64,000 nucleotides of DNA from Alisma plantago-aquatica (GCA_963693085.1 OY856409.1:1619087711-1619151710); one strand, 5' to 3'; shown: positions 11,590 through 23,117, counted from the first letter of the stretch. Made by a program: numbers and translations. Notes: generated by a model from the letters alone, not told the origin.

Positions 11590-12780
11590 TGGAACCTCCC
11601 ATAAGTTTATCTATACAAACTTCTTGATCCATACAGTATATTTTGTTCTTCACATAGCACCAAGATACTCGGATTCTATTGTAGAATAGAAATTGTCTCT
11701 TGCTCGGGAATCTTCCAGCTTACAGTTCTATTTTAAGGTCAAACACAGAATGTGATCTAATTTATCATTTTTGAAGCTTTCATTTGTGTAACCCTTCACA
11801 CACAACTCTTCCTTATTACCATAATCAAGAAATTAATCCTTTTAGTGCTTAAGGATGTCCTTTATGGTAGTCTAGTGACTTTCACTGAGATCTAACAGAT
11901 ATCCTCTCATCATGTCCAATACATAAAAGATAATTGGATAAGTACATAACATTTCATACATGATAGATCCAATTGCAAATGCATATCGTATCTTACTCGT
12001 GTTCTTCCAATTCTTCACAAGCACTGGGACTCTAGATAGACAAATTTCACAAATTTTCTCTTATTGATTCTTGCATGATGAGCACCTTCATCATCTTGTC
12101 AATGTATGTTCTCTTGCTAAGGTTAAGAAGCTTTTACATATAATTCTATAGATCTCAATTCCTATCACATAGGATGCTTCACCTAATCTCTTCATAGAGA
12201 AGGTGCTTCCCAACCAGGTTTTAACATTTGTAGTACAAGGATGTTATTCCCCATCATCATGTTGAATATAAATATGCTCCCACTGAATTCTTATAATCAT
12301 AGGTTTCATATTTATTCTGACTAGAGTCAAACTCTTTTATTGTCTTATCTAATATAGGATTCCAACTCTGAGATACTTGCTTCAATTCACATATTGACCT
12401 CTATATCTTACATACTTTATTTGCATTATTGGATTATAAAACCTTCAGGACGTATCATGTACACATCCTCTACATTATTCCTATTAAGGAATGTGATTTT
12501 AACATCCATTTTTCCAAATCTAATAGTCATAACAACCTATAATGGCAAGTATGATCCTAATGGACTCAACCATGGCAAGTGGTGAAAAGATTGCATCATG
12601 TTCAACACATTGAACTTGTTTGAAACTCTTTGCAACCAATCTACCCTTCTATGTTGGTCTTCTTCCTAAAGACCCAATTTCCCTATGGGTTTTACCCCTT
12701 TAGGTGGATCCACCAACGTCATACCTTGTTGGTGTACATGGAGTCCATCATGTGACTCTTCAACCCTAGGTATTGATCTA
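11590..12780 (-). pseudogene. copia reverse transcriptase and RNase H remnant
   Basis: Pieces in several minus-strand frames match copia RT in order. They are MDSMYTNKV...HLKG...GNWVFRKKTNIEG (12750-12650), MDVKITFLNRNNVEDVYMIRPEGF (about 12520-12430), LSKRTYIDKMMKVLIMQES (about 12120-12060), FAIGSIMYEMLCTYP (about 11985-11930), and the RNase H ending STIESEYLGAM (about 11680-11640). The YVDD box itself was not recovered. Many stops and frameshifts show long decay. Confidence 0.82.
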
Positions 12781-13360
12781 CCTATTAGGTAGGATCATGG
12801 GGGTTAGTTGGGATCTACCATATGAGAGGTAGTATCTATGTCCACTGTAGGGACAAGCGAAGAGGTTAGGATATGTATGGATTGAGTAGTTATGTTTAAG
12901 ATGTAAAGTTTGCTTGCTAAACCATAATTTCTTGCAATATGTTGTTACAGATAATTGTCTGATTATTGTTTCCCCCACATACCGGCATATGCATTTATGT
13001 TGACTGAAGTTTTGTTTGTCGGCATTTTAGGTACGAAATGGAAAAGGACAAATAGTAAATTGATACAATGTGAATATATGAATTAAAGTACACAGAGGAT
13101 TAGTTAGAATAGACTCCAGTTGTGGATACTAGTTTAGAAAACCACGATTTTAAAAAGGTATGCAAAGTTTTATTTTTTTCTAGGTTTTCCATATAGTTTT
13201 GGTAGAATTTAGTAATTATTATTGATTACTTGTTGAACCATTGATCTAAAAAAATAGGCTAACGGCTCTGACCTTTTGGTCTCCCTTAATTGGGGGTTAT
13301 CGGGAGGCGAGGTCATTACAATCAGTCAATACAATGAGGTACTAATAACCACCTCTAGTA
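12781..13360. other. non-copia sequence replacing most of the integrase
   Basis: Between the RT start (about 12770) and the pre-integrase block (about 13430) there should be about 1 kb of integrase. Instead there are about 580 bases without integrase motifs. The part 13265-13320 (GACCTTTTGGTCTCCC, GGGAGGCGAGGTCATTACA) is GC-rich and looks like the U5 of a chromovirus LTR, so a small LTR fragment or deletion-insertion is likely. No target duplication was identified. Confidence 0.4.
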
Positions 13361-13429
13361 TTTATTCTAAAAGTTCCATATACATCAGTATGTATGAGCC
13401 CTAATAGAATAGTCACTCTCCTACTACAT

Positions 13430-13590
13430 CTAGTGGAGATGCTTTTGTCATATTGCCCAATAAATAAGAATCATGTGTCTATATTCATTCAGTAACCAAA
13501 AGATTCTAGATAAAATCATTATGGATTCTAGAAATGCATATCCCATTTATGTGCTCTAGGTGACAATGCTATAGGAATTCATTATTGGAG
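13430..13590 (-). pseudogene. copia GAG-pre-integrase remnant
   Basis: The minus strand gives CHLEHINGICISRIHNDFI and, after a short gap, YLLGNMTKASPLD. Together they match the zinc-binding GAG-pre-integrase segment that precedes the copia integrase; the second half is the conserved CLLGKMTK-like block with its first Cys changed to Tyr. It lies between gag and RT, as expected for copia. Confidence 0.75.
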
Positions 13591-13849
13591 TCTTCGAGTC
13601 ATATAATATATATAACTGTCTCTAGAACTATAAACTATGAGATATTAGGGCCATTCCATAAAGATGATATCTTTGAAAGCAAAACATCAAATATATTTGT
13701 AATATTCTTGTCTGTACAAGATGGTGTTTTTCATTAATGGGAGGTACATATTAGCAATTCACTAATTCTATTATGTGCCCATTACATGAATGATAGATTC
13801 CAACTGTAGAGGCAACACTCTTTATCCTCACAATTCTAGCTTACTTCCT

Positions 13850-14692
13850 CTCAGGTCATAAAGTGGAGATCTATATCTCCTTCTTCCAAGGATCCTCTAT
13901 ATAAAGAGGACAGTTCCTTTTCCAGTGTCTAGTCTAGTGATAGTGGCGGCACTTCCCTTCCTTATTCACTCATCCTTTAGCTTTCAGTGTAGAAGACTTT
14001 GGTTTGTGTATAACTTTAGAACTCTTATTATCTTTTCCTTTGCTCTTAGAATTCCCTCTACTAATCATCATCATAGATTTGGGTTTCTCCTCCTTCATAT
14101 GCGCTTCATCTACCTTGAACATTCTAAGCAATTTTGATAGCGGTTTGTCAAAATCATTCATGTTGTAGTTCATGACAAACTGGTTGTATGACTCTAGAAG
14201 TTACTATAGAATCACATATGTGGCCAACTCTTGACCCAAGGGAAATCCCAATCTAGCAAGGTTCTCCACATACCCAATCAACTTGAGTACATGAGGACCT
14301 ACTAGATCTCCTTCAGCCATATTGCACTTGAACAATGCCTTTGAGACATCATATCTCTCTTGTCTTGCCTGATCATGGTACATGTTCTTAAGATGTGTTA
14401 CCAACTCAATAACATCCATGTTCTCATGATGTCTGTGCAACTCATAGTTCATTGAGCACAACATCAGGCACTTGACATCAACGTCATCTTCAGAGTGCTT
14501 CTTGTAAGCATCTCTGTAAGCCTTAAGCGTAGTGGGAGGAGGTTCATTAAACTCTAGTGTCTCCAAGACATAGAGCTTGTGCTCCTGAGTGAGAATGATT
14601 CTCAAATTCCAGAACCATACATGGAAGTTGTTACCGTTTAGCTTGTCTTCCTCAAGGACTGATCACAAAGAAAACATGTTTGTGTTTGCCAT
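13850..14692 (-). pseudogene. copia gag remnant
   Basis: The likely start is ATG at 14692-14690 (MANTNMFSL), with a stop at codon 10, then LNGNNFHVWFWNLRIILTQEHKLYVLETLEF. The longest open piece (14605-14204) continues with CSMNYELHRHHENMDVIELVTHLKNMYHDQARQERYDVSKALFKCNM, typical of copia nucleocapsid precursors. Another open piece to 13970 holds DKPLSKLLRMFKVDEAHMKEEKPK and a lysine-rich tail; a broken zinc knuckle (CRHYH) follows near 13940. The protein would form the virus-like particle. Confidence 0.85.
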
Positions 14693-16057
14693 TAGATTCT
14701 ACAAAATAAAGTTTGCAACTTTAGTCAAAACACTTTTGATTAATTTTATTTGATAAGTTTGACGGTATTAATTAGGCTTTTGATTAATTATCGCTCCTAT
14801 TATTTTGTTCAAATTGATAAGCCTCAGTACCAATTTGGAAGATTGCAATGTACAATCTTCTAGTGAGCCAAGTTCCAAAAATATTATATTATTACTCGGC
14901 CAATACCAGTGTCCATAGCCAATTATTAAGATAGACAAACTTTTCCAATTACATCATATGCAATTCTTGGATAGATGGTATGCACAACTCTTTGTCATAG
15001 TCATATGAATGCTTCTAGGTTCTTAATTTTATTAAGATCACCTACTTAAGTGTGACCCAAAAGCCAACATGATAGTAATGAACCCTACTTGGAAAGCCCA
15101 CGTAAATACCATCGCACTTCCACGAGATGGACAATGCACCATGCATGGCATGCCCATGCATGGTCGATCAAGCTTTTCATGTGTGTTGCTTATGGAAAGC
15201 ATTTGAGACTTAATAATTATGAGGGATTTTATATAAGTACATATACATATCCAATCACCACATACTTATAGTATGTATCATATACATGCTATAACCACAA
15301 CAAAAACATGTAATCAGAAATATACGGCGATGGTTATGACCATACTATTGTAATTCCTTAGAGATACAAGGAATTACTACCACCTAAGGTCCATATAATA
15401 TGTAGCAACCTATTGTTGATGAAGTTCTATGCTGGAACCAATGTGAATTGATCGATTCAACTCTTAAACCAGTTGGCTTGCCTCCTGGTCGATCGTTTGG
15501 TCTCTTCAAATGGTCATCTAGTTCTCTTGTAAAATCAATGTCTAGACTCCTCCAGTCGATCGGTTCATCTTATCCTGTCATATAGCCTCCTTAGTCCTCC
15601 ACTCAATCGGTCGTCTCACGAGCCGATCGATTCATCTGGTGCAAAATGTCTTCTCACGATGGAACATAAACTAAAACTATCCTATTTCATATTACATTGT
15701 AAAGGGGGGAAAACCTCAAGCTAAATTCAAAGGAAAATAAGAATAAGAACATTATTTACATTTGGAAAGGAGGGGAGAGGTTGGGTATGCAAACCAAGTA
15801 GCAATAGGAAATAAACCAATCAACCAAGAACACAATCCATAGGGGTTTTGAGCCATAACCATGCTTACATCCACCATCAAAACACTTTTAGGGCAACGTG
15901 TATTGATTTCATACATATATATATATGTATATATAGTTGGATCACATTCAGTATTTAATTGGATATACACATTAATAATTTTTAGTATTCACATCATATG
16001 AAATAAAATAAATCTGATAATATTGATTTAAATCTAGGTACACCATAAATTGATGAG
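14693..16057 (-). other. long copia leader between primer-binding site and gag
   Basis: About 1.36 kb separates the primer-binding site from the gag start, which is long for this group and suggests a further insertion. No coding signal was found. It holds a TA-rich run (15918-15940) and the CGATCGGT cluster at 15430-15640. At 14833-14845 the minus strand has TTGGTACTGAGGC, which resembles a degraded second primer-binding site, so part of this stretch may be another LTR. Confidence 0.4.
15430..15640. repeat. cluster of CGATCGGT-type motifs
   Basis: GATCGATTC, GGTCGATCG, CAGTCGATCGGTTC, CAATCGGTCG and GAGCCGATCGATTC recur within about 210 bases. The words are self-complementary around CGATCG. 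This is the same style of cluster as in the other LTR segments of the window, with a different word. Confidence 0.6.
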
Positions 16058-16069
16058 GCTTTGATACCA
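16058..16069 (-). promoter_or_regulatory. primer-binding site (initiator Met tRNA), copia
   Basis: The minus strand reads TGGTATCAAAGC, one mismatch from the usual plant site TGGTATCAGAGC complementary to the 3' end of initiator methionine tRNA. It lies one base after the LTR end CCCAACA (16071). Confidence 0.75.
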
Positions 16070-16070
16070 C

Positions 16071-16330
16071 TGTTGGGAAATCGAGGTGGCAATAAGGCAG
16101 CCGAAACAAATATTTTAATGCATGATTCCCTAATCAACAAGATCTCATCAATGACGATGTATCTAGGAAAGAGGGTAACAAAGGTTATACCTTGTCCTGA
16201 AGCAACTCCAATGACAACTCTTATTACAACAGTGTGCTTCTTTTCCAAGCAGCACTCGAGTAGTCATTAGCAATGGCCTCTTGGTGCAACGGACTCCCAA
16301 TCAAGCTAGAAACCACCTAGGTTTCTAGTA
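16071..16330 (-). repeat. copia 5' LTR, U5 end only
   Basis: On the minus strand the LTR ends with CACCTCGATTTCCCAACA next to the primer-binding site. Only about 260 bases can belong to it, because recognisable Athila gag sequence begins by about 16380. The rest of the LTR (U3) is missing, so either the copia or the Athila copy was truncated at this junction. Confidence 0.55.
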
Positions 16331-16379
16331 TGATAATTCACCAAGAGAAGAGACCGCATCACAATAGAAGCCACCTTAA

Positions 16380-17640
16380 CTGAATACTCAAGGTTGTGAC
16401 TCCTCCCTCCCCCCCAGTTTCCAATTCATTCAATAACAAAATTTCAGAAACCATTGCAATTTTAGGGGAACTTCAAAATCATGGATACAATAAAGAGTAA
16501 TAAATTCAAAACCTAGAAATTAAGAGCAATAGATTCCATATCCTACCAATCCATCTTCCGTAGATAACAAGTTGTCTACCATACAGAAGATCCTCCAATT
16601 TCAAAAATCCATGATTTCCTGTTAGTAGACCATGCTCTCAAACCAGCAAGCCTATTAAAAGTTTATCAACTCACAATTGTTCTGACTTTTCCATTTGTCT
16701 ATGTTCTCCTATAGGAACCTTTCTGGGTAGTCTGAAAACAATCTTAAACATCCTGAGCATCTGAAGGTTATCTGCACTCATTTACGAAACATGTATGTAC
16801 CACCACCTCCAGTCACACCATCCATCATTCCTATTGACTTCGGTGATGATGACATGGTGATGGTCAAAGAAGAACAAGAACATGGCATCATTGTTAATAT
16901 TAATGTAGGAAAGGCAAACTATGTTGAGAAGGTGCATGTTGTTGTTGTTAAACTAGATGTGACAATTTACAAGACAAAGCCCCCATATCAAACATGCATA
17001 AGGTAGACAAAGATAGATGCCATGTTCATAAGGTCCAAAGAAGTTATGAAGAAGCTTCACATGGACATTCGTTTCTTGGATGCCCTTTATGAGATGCCAG
17101 CATGTTCAAAGTATCTAAAGACTCTCTTGATAAATAAATACACTATTGATGAATACAAAACTATGTAGCTAGATAGGACAACTTCAAATATGTCTAAAAA
17201 GCATAAGGATCATGGCTTTTTTAGTATTGGTTGCTACCTTGTTGACAACTAGTGCAAGAAGGGGATAGAAAATTTGATGCTAGCATCTCAATCATGACGC
17301 ATAGTTTTTGCCTAATATTGGGATTCATCGAGCTACTCCCAACAACCATGACCATTCGACTAGTTCATTCCTCCATGACAAAGCCTATGGGAATCATAGA
17401 GGGCATCGCAGTCAAGGATGGCAAGGATGCCTACATACCTTGTGATTTATTTTATCATGAACATCAAGGAGGATCCTAGATATCCTCTCATATTTTCCCA
17501 CCCATTCCTAGAGATGGCCCAAGCTTTGATTAATGTATAACTGGGCACCATTCTTTTGAGGTTAGGGAGAGAGACTCTCAAATTCAAGGTGTTTGACAGC
17601 TTCAAGGGGCATAGCATTCATGATGAAATATTTTTTCTTG
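16380..17640 (+). pseudogene. Athila2 gag C-terminus and protease remnant
   Basis: Fragments align with Athila1: FQFIQ (stop) QNFRNHCNFRGT, SSVDNKLSTIQKILQFQKSMIS, NQQAY (stop) KFINSQL, SENNLKHPEHLKVI, then KLHMDIRFLDALYEMPACSKYLKTLLINKYTIDEYKT, and the protease tail MAQALINV...LGTILLRLGRETLKFKVFDSF. The catalytic protease segment (near 17260-17330) is degraded; ASISIMTHSF can still be seen where Athila1 has ASISIMPLSL. An acidic stretch near 16830 (DFGDDDMVMVKEEQE) corresponds to the variable spacer. Confidence 0.85.
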
Positions 17641-17689
17641 ACTATTGATTATTTATCTCAGATTAAGTAATAAAGTGAAAATTATGAAG

Positions 17690-18890
17690 ACTCCTTGCAA
17701 ACATACCTCACCATCCCAGATAGTTAAAATTTTGATGACACACAAGTTGATCAATTTTGGTTTCATTTATGTATCTATGAAGAGTAACCAAATGTTGAAT
17801 TTGAAGAGTTGAAAATGATATAGTGGTTGAAGAAGAAGTAGAAGCACCCAACACACCAGAGATGAAAGCCCTACCCAAGGGGATGAAGTATGTTTTCCTT
17901 GATGAGAATGAAATTTGTCCCTTGATGATTAATTCAGATCTCACTTCAGAGTAGGAGGACATGTTGATGAATGAGCTAAAGAAAAGGAAGGTAGACGTGG
18001 GATACAAGATGACTGATTTGATAGTTATAACTATTTGATTCCAAAGGTGGAAGAATGTAAGACATCTATATACCCACGCCACAAATTGAATCTTGTATGA
18101 AAGAGGTGGTATGTCTAGAAGTCATAAAATATATCAAAGCTAGGATCATCTATCGTATTTCATATTCCCCTTGGGCTAGCTCAGTGTAGGTTGTTTAAAA
18201 GAAGGGTGGCACCACAATTGTGAAGAATGACAAGAATGAACTCATCCCACCACAATTGTGAAGAATGATAAGAATGAACTCATCCCCATCGCATGATCAT
18301 GGGGTCTATGATGTGCATTGACTTAAAAAGTTTAAAAGGCTACAAGGAAATATCACTTCCCCTTCCCTTCCTTGATAAAGTTGTAGAATGTCTATCACAT
18401 CATGAATTATTTTGATATCCATATGATTACTCTAGCTTCTATAACATTTTGATTCATCCTGAAAACCATGAGAAGACCACTTTCATCTGTCCCTTTGGCA
18501 CTTATAACTTCAAGGGGATTCCCTTTGAATTGTGTAATGCACCCACTACTTTTCAGAACTATAGGGCGTCCAGGATTGATGAAAACTATAATGGGGTGAT
18601 TATGGGTGACTTTTTCTAGATGATGACTCCTTGAACTCTTGTTTCCACCACCTCTCTCTTGTGTTAGAAAAGTGTGAAGAAGCACGTCTAGTGTTGAATT
18701 GGGAGGAGGACATTGTTCTTTGTTACAGAGTGAGAAACGGGAGGATAAAGGTAGACAAGGTGAAGATTGAAGTTTTGACAAGCTTGCACTGCCATCTACA
18801 ATTAAAGAAGGTCAAGCATTCTTAAGTCATGTAGGTTTTAATTGCAAGTCTATCAAAGATTACCTAAATATTGCAAAGTTTATGACAATC
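17690..18890 (+). pseudogene. Athila2 reverse transcriptase remnant
   Basis: The blocks follow Athila1 in scattered frames: EMKALPKGMKYVFLDENEICPLMINSDL, ELKKRKVDVGYKMTDL, then the palm with YSSFYNILIHPENHEKTTFICPFGTYNFKGIPFELCNAPTTFQ, and LVLEKCEEARLVLNWEEDIVLCYRV. The catalytic box is lost: where Athila1 has FMDDFS, this copy reads GDFF, a stop and DD. A 38-base tandem duplication (18211-18286) lies within it. Confidence 0.85.
18211..18286. repeat. 38-base tandem duplication in Athila2 RT
   Basis: Bases 18211-18248 (starting ACCACAATTGTGAAGAATGA) are repeated at 18249-18286 with one change (c to t). It duplicates the segment after KKGGT of the RT fingers region and shifts the frame. Confidence 0.95.
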
Positions 18891-18939
18891 CTTATTTTGA
18901 ATGATGTTCCTTCTATTTAGACATTGGGTGCATGGAATG

Positions 18940-19420
18940 TTCCATAAATTTTGAAGGCTACTCTTGTTACCACACCCATCATTCGAGCATTGGATTGCTC
19001 TCAACCTTTTGAGATCATGTGTGATGCTAGTGATTATGCAATAGCAACACTCTTGGGTAGTGGATTGATAAGAGGCATTATATCATATATTATACCTCGA
19101 AGACATTATATGAAGAACTGTGAAACTATGACATAATTGAGAAGGAGTTGTTTTCTATTGTGTATGCCTTTGATAAATTCATATCATATCTAGTTGGTTT
19201 AAAGGTGGTTATCAACACTAGCCATGCTGCCATTTTCTATATGATGAAAAGAAGGATGCCAAACCTAGATTGATCTAGTGGGTCTTGTTGTTGCAAGAGT
19301 TCTATATGGAAATTCATGACAAGAAAGGGAGCGAGAACATGATGGATGATCACCTCATTTGCATCCATTTTCCTGACAGTGATAGAAAGTTTATTGATCA
19401 TTACCTTTCAAAAAACCATT
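18940..19420 (+). pseudogene. Athila2 RNase H remnant
   Basis: Reads [28 protein letters not shown], then in another frame EKELFSIVYAFDKFISYLVGLKVVINTSHAA, then WVLLLQEFYMEIHDKKGSENMMDDHLICIHFP. It matches [14 protein letters not shown]...[23 protein letters not shown] of Athila1. Several frameshifts. Confidence 0.87.
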
Positions 19421-19469
19421 TGATGAAGATATCATCCTTGTTTTGTAGATTTTTTGAACAATCCAACTA

Positions 19470-20757
19470 CTACTATACTACACCCAGAGTACATAGGTCA
19501 TTCCAAGAATAAGTTCCTACATGATGTCAAGAACTACTATTGGGATGAGACATATCTCTTTTAACTTGGGGTTGATGGTTTGTACCAAAGGTGTTTCACA
19601 TAGGAATAAGGGAACTCTAGGTCAAGCAATGTCGCTCGGTCCCAATGGGTGGACACATGAGTGTAAAGAAAACCACATTCAAGGTCCTCCAGTATAGACT
19701 CTATTGGTCTATACAATTCAAGAATGTATATGAATACATTCTCTCTTGTGACCAATTCTAAATATCTGGAAACATATCAAACTTGGATGAAATTCCCTCT
19801 ATAGCTAGGAATGAGGTTGAGATTTTGACATGTAGGGTGAACTACATAAGTCCATTTCCCCCATCTTATGGCTACTCTTACATTCTACTTGGATTAGATT
19901 ATGTTTCAAAGTGGGTACATGCAACTCCCATTGTCTCTAGTGATTCCAAACCCATCATGAAGCTCTTCAAGGATATCATCTTCCCTATGGGTACCACTCA
20001 CGGTTATCCCTGAGAGTAGATATCATTTTATGCATAAGAAATTTGAACATTTGATATAGAAATATGGCATTCATCATTGAGTAGCCTATTTGTTTCATCC
20101 TCAAAACAAATGTCCAAGTACAAGTTTCAAATATAAAAATCAAGGTCATTCTTAAAAAGATTTTGGGATGCACAATGAAGGATTATGCACTAAAGCTTAA
20201 TGATGCCCTTTGGGCATATTGGATAGCATTTAAAACACCATTGGGTACTACTTCATCTAGCTAATATATGAAAAATCATGCCATCTCCCTATTGAGATGG
20301 AACATAAAGCTAGATGGGAAACAAGCTTTCTAAATGTTGATGTATCTCTAGTTGGAGAGTTGGAAGAACTACATATGTCTGCTTATTAGAATGCACACAT
20401 CTTTGAGGAGTAGGCTATAATGTGGCACAATTGCCACTTGAAGAGGAAATGCATCCAAGTGGTAGATCAAGTCTTGCTCTATGAATCTTAGTTGAGGTTG
20501 TTTCCTATGAAGTCGAGATCTCGATGGCACGGGCCGTATCTAGTAAAGAAGATTTACATGCATGGAGCTTTTTTATTGTGGGACAAAGATAAAGTCAAAT
20601 TTGTAGAAAATGGTCACATAATGAAGTGATACCTTACATCTGAAGATTTCAATGCAATGGAAGCAAGGATGCTTTCCCTTTCCATTCCAGTCACCATTTC
20701 AGAACTCCGGCATCAAGCCAGCGACTTTAAACAAGTCTCTTGTTGGGAAGCAACTTG
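19470..20757 (+). pseudogene. Athila2 integrase remnant
   Basis: Visible blocks: GGHMSVKKTTFKVLQYRLYWSIQFKN (zinc-binding region), SPFPPSYGYSYILLGLDYVSKWVHATPIVSSDSKPIMKLFKDIIFPMG (core around the first aspartate), KSCHLPIEMEHKARWE, LEELHMSAY, CHLKRKCIQVVDQVLLYES, LRLFPMKSRSRWHGPYLVKKIYMHGAFLLWD. It ends near 20757 with the family tail (TCTTGTTGGGAAGCAACTT), which Athila1 has at about 43090-43125. Unlike Athila1, this copy has no insertion in the core. Confidence 0.88.
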
Positions 20758-22219
20758 AAGGTTATCTAGTTATATTTAATTTTTTTATTAGGGCTAATTA
20801 TATTTCATTTCAATTCTGATATTTCATCTTGTTAATTGTATTTTATAGTTAAGAACTTAGTTGTTCCAAATATTTGTTTTTAATTGCATGTAGGTTGAAG
20901 TCCAGCTTATTAAAACTTTTCCAACCACCCAATTGTTCAGTTGGTCGACTGGAAGGGTCACCTTCTTTTCCTAAGAGTGGTTGTAGGAAAGTTGGTTGAT
21001 TGGCAAACCCAGTCATCTAACCCACTTGTGGCTGGGACTTTCCCCATTTCTAGTCTGTTAGAACCCCAATCCAACCACCTACTATAATGGGTTCTTAATG
21101 CCTGGGACTCACTACGTTAGAAATTACATTTCCAATCGGCTGACTGGTCTCTTTAGTCGACTGACTACAATGGGCACTCAAACTTAGAGTATATGTTGAA
21201 TCCTCACAATTCGTTCTCAACCACCTAATTCATTAAATGAGTCAGGTAATTGGCCAGGGACATCTCTTACGAATTCATCCGCCCAACTAGATGACTCCAG
21301 ACACTCCAATCGGTTGAAAGACATTTTCTCTTTAGCACAGACTCTCGATCCTAGTTAGGTGACTCATCAGCTCTCAGTCAGTTCATTGGTCATCTAATTC
21401 TTTATAAGTGACCCTTGGGGAAAGAGAGTCGACACCATGATCTACTCTTCCCTTGCTCTAACATTGAGCCTTCTTTCTCCCCTTCTACTATGTCGTCATG
21501 ACTCTATTCAGGAAACACCATCACATCGAGTCATCTGATGAGTGTCCTTTGATAGAGTAGCCAAGGCCGCTCCATATCCATTGAAGTGACCTCCTATTGA
21601 TCATGCTGCTTTGTCTAGACAACTAAGGACATTGACATCATTTAGCTGACACTAAACCAGCTTCTGATTGAGAGGCAACCCTTCTTCTCCCTCAAGTGTC
21701 AACCGACTCACGCTGATCTAATTGGTCGACTAGTGCCGCCCCATGACCTTACTACCTGATTCTCCTTATCCATGAGGAGCATTTTTCTCCCCAGCCAACC
21801 AACACATGATCCCCCAATTTCGTGAAAAAATCAGTAGAGTCATTCTCCCCACTTGCCTTTCTTATTTGCCTCCTCATTGAGAGGAGTTCTTCTTCGCCAA
21901 CCGATCGACTCACATCAAGTGAATTGGCTAATATGTCATGACACCACAAATTTGCATCTGCATCTAGTATGTTGACACCACTCATGTTGATCACCCAACT
22001 GGAAACTCTGAGCAAGAATAACCTTGCATTCCAATCACTTGACTCAAATAACAAGTTGATCGAATCAAGCACATCAGACACAAATCTCCAATTCCAGTCA
22101 TATGAAACACATTCTCGATCGGTCTACTACAATCCCATCATCTTCCCATGATGTCACACACTAGACGAAGTCAATCAGATCAACTATTGAGTGGTTTCTT
22201 ATGCACACTTCTATAGAAG
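20758..22219. repeat. post-integrase stretch rich in CCAATCGG/TCGACTGG motifs
   Basis: After a T-rich stretch ending TTTTAATTGCATGTAG (20878-20893, splice-acceptor-like, as TTTTTATTTTCAG in Athila1), words such as TTGGTCGACTGG, CCAATCGGCTGACTGG, AGTCGACTGACT, CCAACCGACTC and CCAACCGATCGACT recur irregularly up to about 22120, in both orientations. The same word family fills the Athila 3' LTR at 61570-62060. A TATA-like CTTTATAAGT lies at 21400-21409. It may be an LTR joined here by recombination, or motif-rich leader of a post-integrase transcript. No stable coding frame. Confidence 0.55.
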
Positions 22220-22817
22220 TTGAATCCCTTCAACTCCAAGATGGTTAAGAGCAAGGAAACTCAAGCATCTACATCCCTCTTGTGCTCACAATCAACCCGT
22301 CCCACTCACATAGGCACCATTCATATTTGGGAGAGACATGTTGAAGATGACCTTCATGTGCCAAACATGATGGAGGATGACAACACCTACATTGAGGAGG
22401 CAGCAACAACCAATACATCTAATGTTGAGAAGCTCGTTAATGATGTCGATGCCCAAGAGGGGTCGTCACGGTCCATGCCACTACTTATTCTTCTTCTTCT
22501 CTACTTTGATAGTCATTTCCTAAAAGATGATGCCCCCCAGTCCTATCCAACGGCCTTCCCCATCTATTTTTCCCCTCTACTGAAAAGACAACACTTTAGT
22601 CCCATCCAACCATAAGAATAGGTACAAAACCATGGAAGCTCTCAGAATGAAGCTTCTTTGGTGGGTGTGCTGAGACATGCGCAAGGCTCTTAGCATTTAT
22701 GAGGCATTAGAGTTCCTTCTTTTCCACTCCCTCATCCCTCTCTTCCCCTTCTGACTACGATCGGTCTAAAAGGAGCTCACTTGTGAGTTCTTCACCACCT
22801 TCAACAAGCACTACTCT
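22220..22817 (+). pseudogene. post-integrase open reading frame of Athila2, first part
   Basis: A 131-codon frame starts MNPFNSKMVKSKETQASTSLLCSQS (22220-22615). An in-frame start at MVKSKETQ is equally possible. After a stop, coding-like sequence continues to EFFTTFNKHYS (about 22780-22817), where Cassandra interrupts. Its place after integrase is where Athila elements carry an extra ORF, sometimes called env-like. I see no signal peptide or membrane span and do not assign a function. It is acidic in the middle (ERHVEDDLHVPNMMEDDN). Confidence 0.4.
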
Positions 22818-23104
22818 TGTAACGCTTGGGCCCACCACCTAAGGCTCTAGTAGAGATTCAGGAATGATGACTGGCCCAATAGCCCACCACTAGCCTTAAT
22901 TGCATGTTTTATCCTCACACCACAAGCCAAGATCAACTTCCTGAGTGGTCACCCATCCTAGCACTACTCCAAGTTGAGCATGCTTAACTATGGAATTCTT
23001 ACTGATGGGCTCCCTGAAAAGGAGGTGCACCTTAGTGATATGGGTAGTTCAATAATTCATTTTAAGATCATTTTATCCAAGGCCTCAAATCATGGGACGT
23101 TACA
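22818..23104 (-). repeat. Cassandra 3' LTR (complete, 287 bp)
   Basis: On the plus strand it starts TGTAACGCTTGGG and ends GGGACGTTACA, giving 7-base inverted ends. The 5S-like block occupies 22925-23031. Confidence 0.88.
22925..23031 (-). pseudogene. 5S rRNA-like sequence in Cassandra 3' LTR
   Basis: The minus strand contains CCCATCAG, AGTTAAGCATGCT (box A region) and AGTGCTAGGATGGGTGACC (box C region) in the order and spacing of 5S rRNA. The first third is diverged, so it is not a functional rRNA. In Cassandra these blocks form an internal RNA polymerase III promoter; both core blocks look intact here. Confidence 0.88.
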
Positions 23105-23117
23105 ATTTCCCCCACAT
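23105..23117 (-). promoter_or_regulatory. Cassandra polypurine tract
   Basis: The minus strand reads ATGTGGGGGAAAT directly before the LTR start TGTAACG. Confidence 0.8.

Larger units (their letters stand above)
10000..16330 (-). mobile_element. Angela-type Ty1/copia retrotransposon, heavily decayed
   Basis: On the minus strand: LTR tail (16330-16071), primer-binding site (16069-16058), a long leader, gag (14692-13850), GAG-pre-integrase (about 13590-13430), RT and RNase H (about 12780-11590), polypurine tract (11348-11331), 3' LTR from 11330 downward. Integrase before RT is the copia order. The LTR starts TGTTGG and ends CCAACA, as in the Angela/Tork group. Most of the integrase is missing and replaced by unrelated sequence at 12781-13360. 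The lower end of the 3' LTR and the upper end of the 5' LTR could not be fixed, so it is possible that two related elements are mixed here. Confidence 0.7.

Noticed and set aside
15918..15942. TA-rich run as a promoter or MITE insertion site
   Set aside because: Simple repeat with no terminal inverted repeats or target duplication seen around it.
16791..17006. 71-codon frame beginning MYVPPPPVTP as an independent small gene
   Set aside because: It aligns in position with the gag-protease spacer of Athila1, directly after the block SENNLKHPEHLKV.
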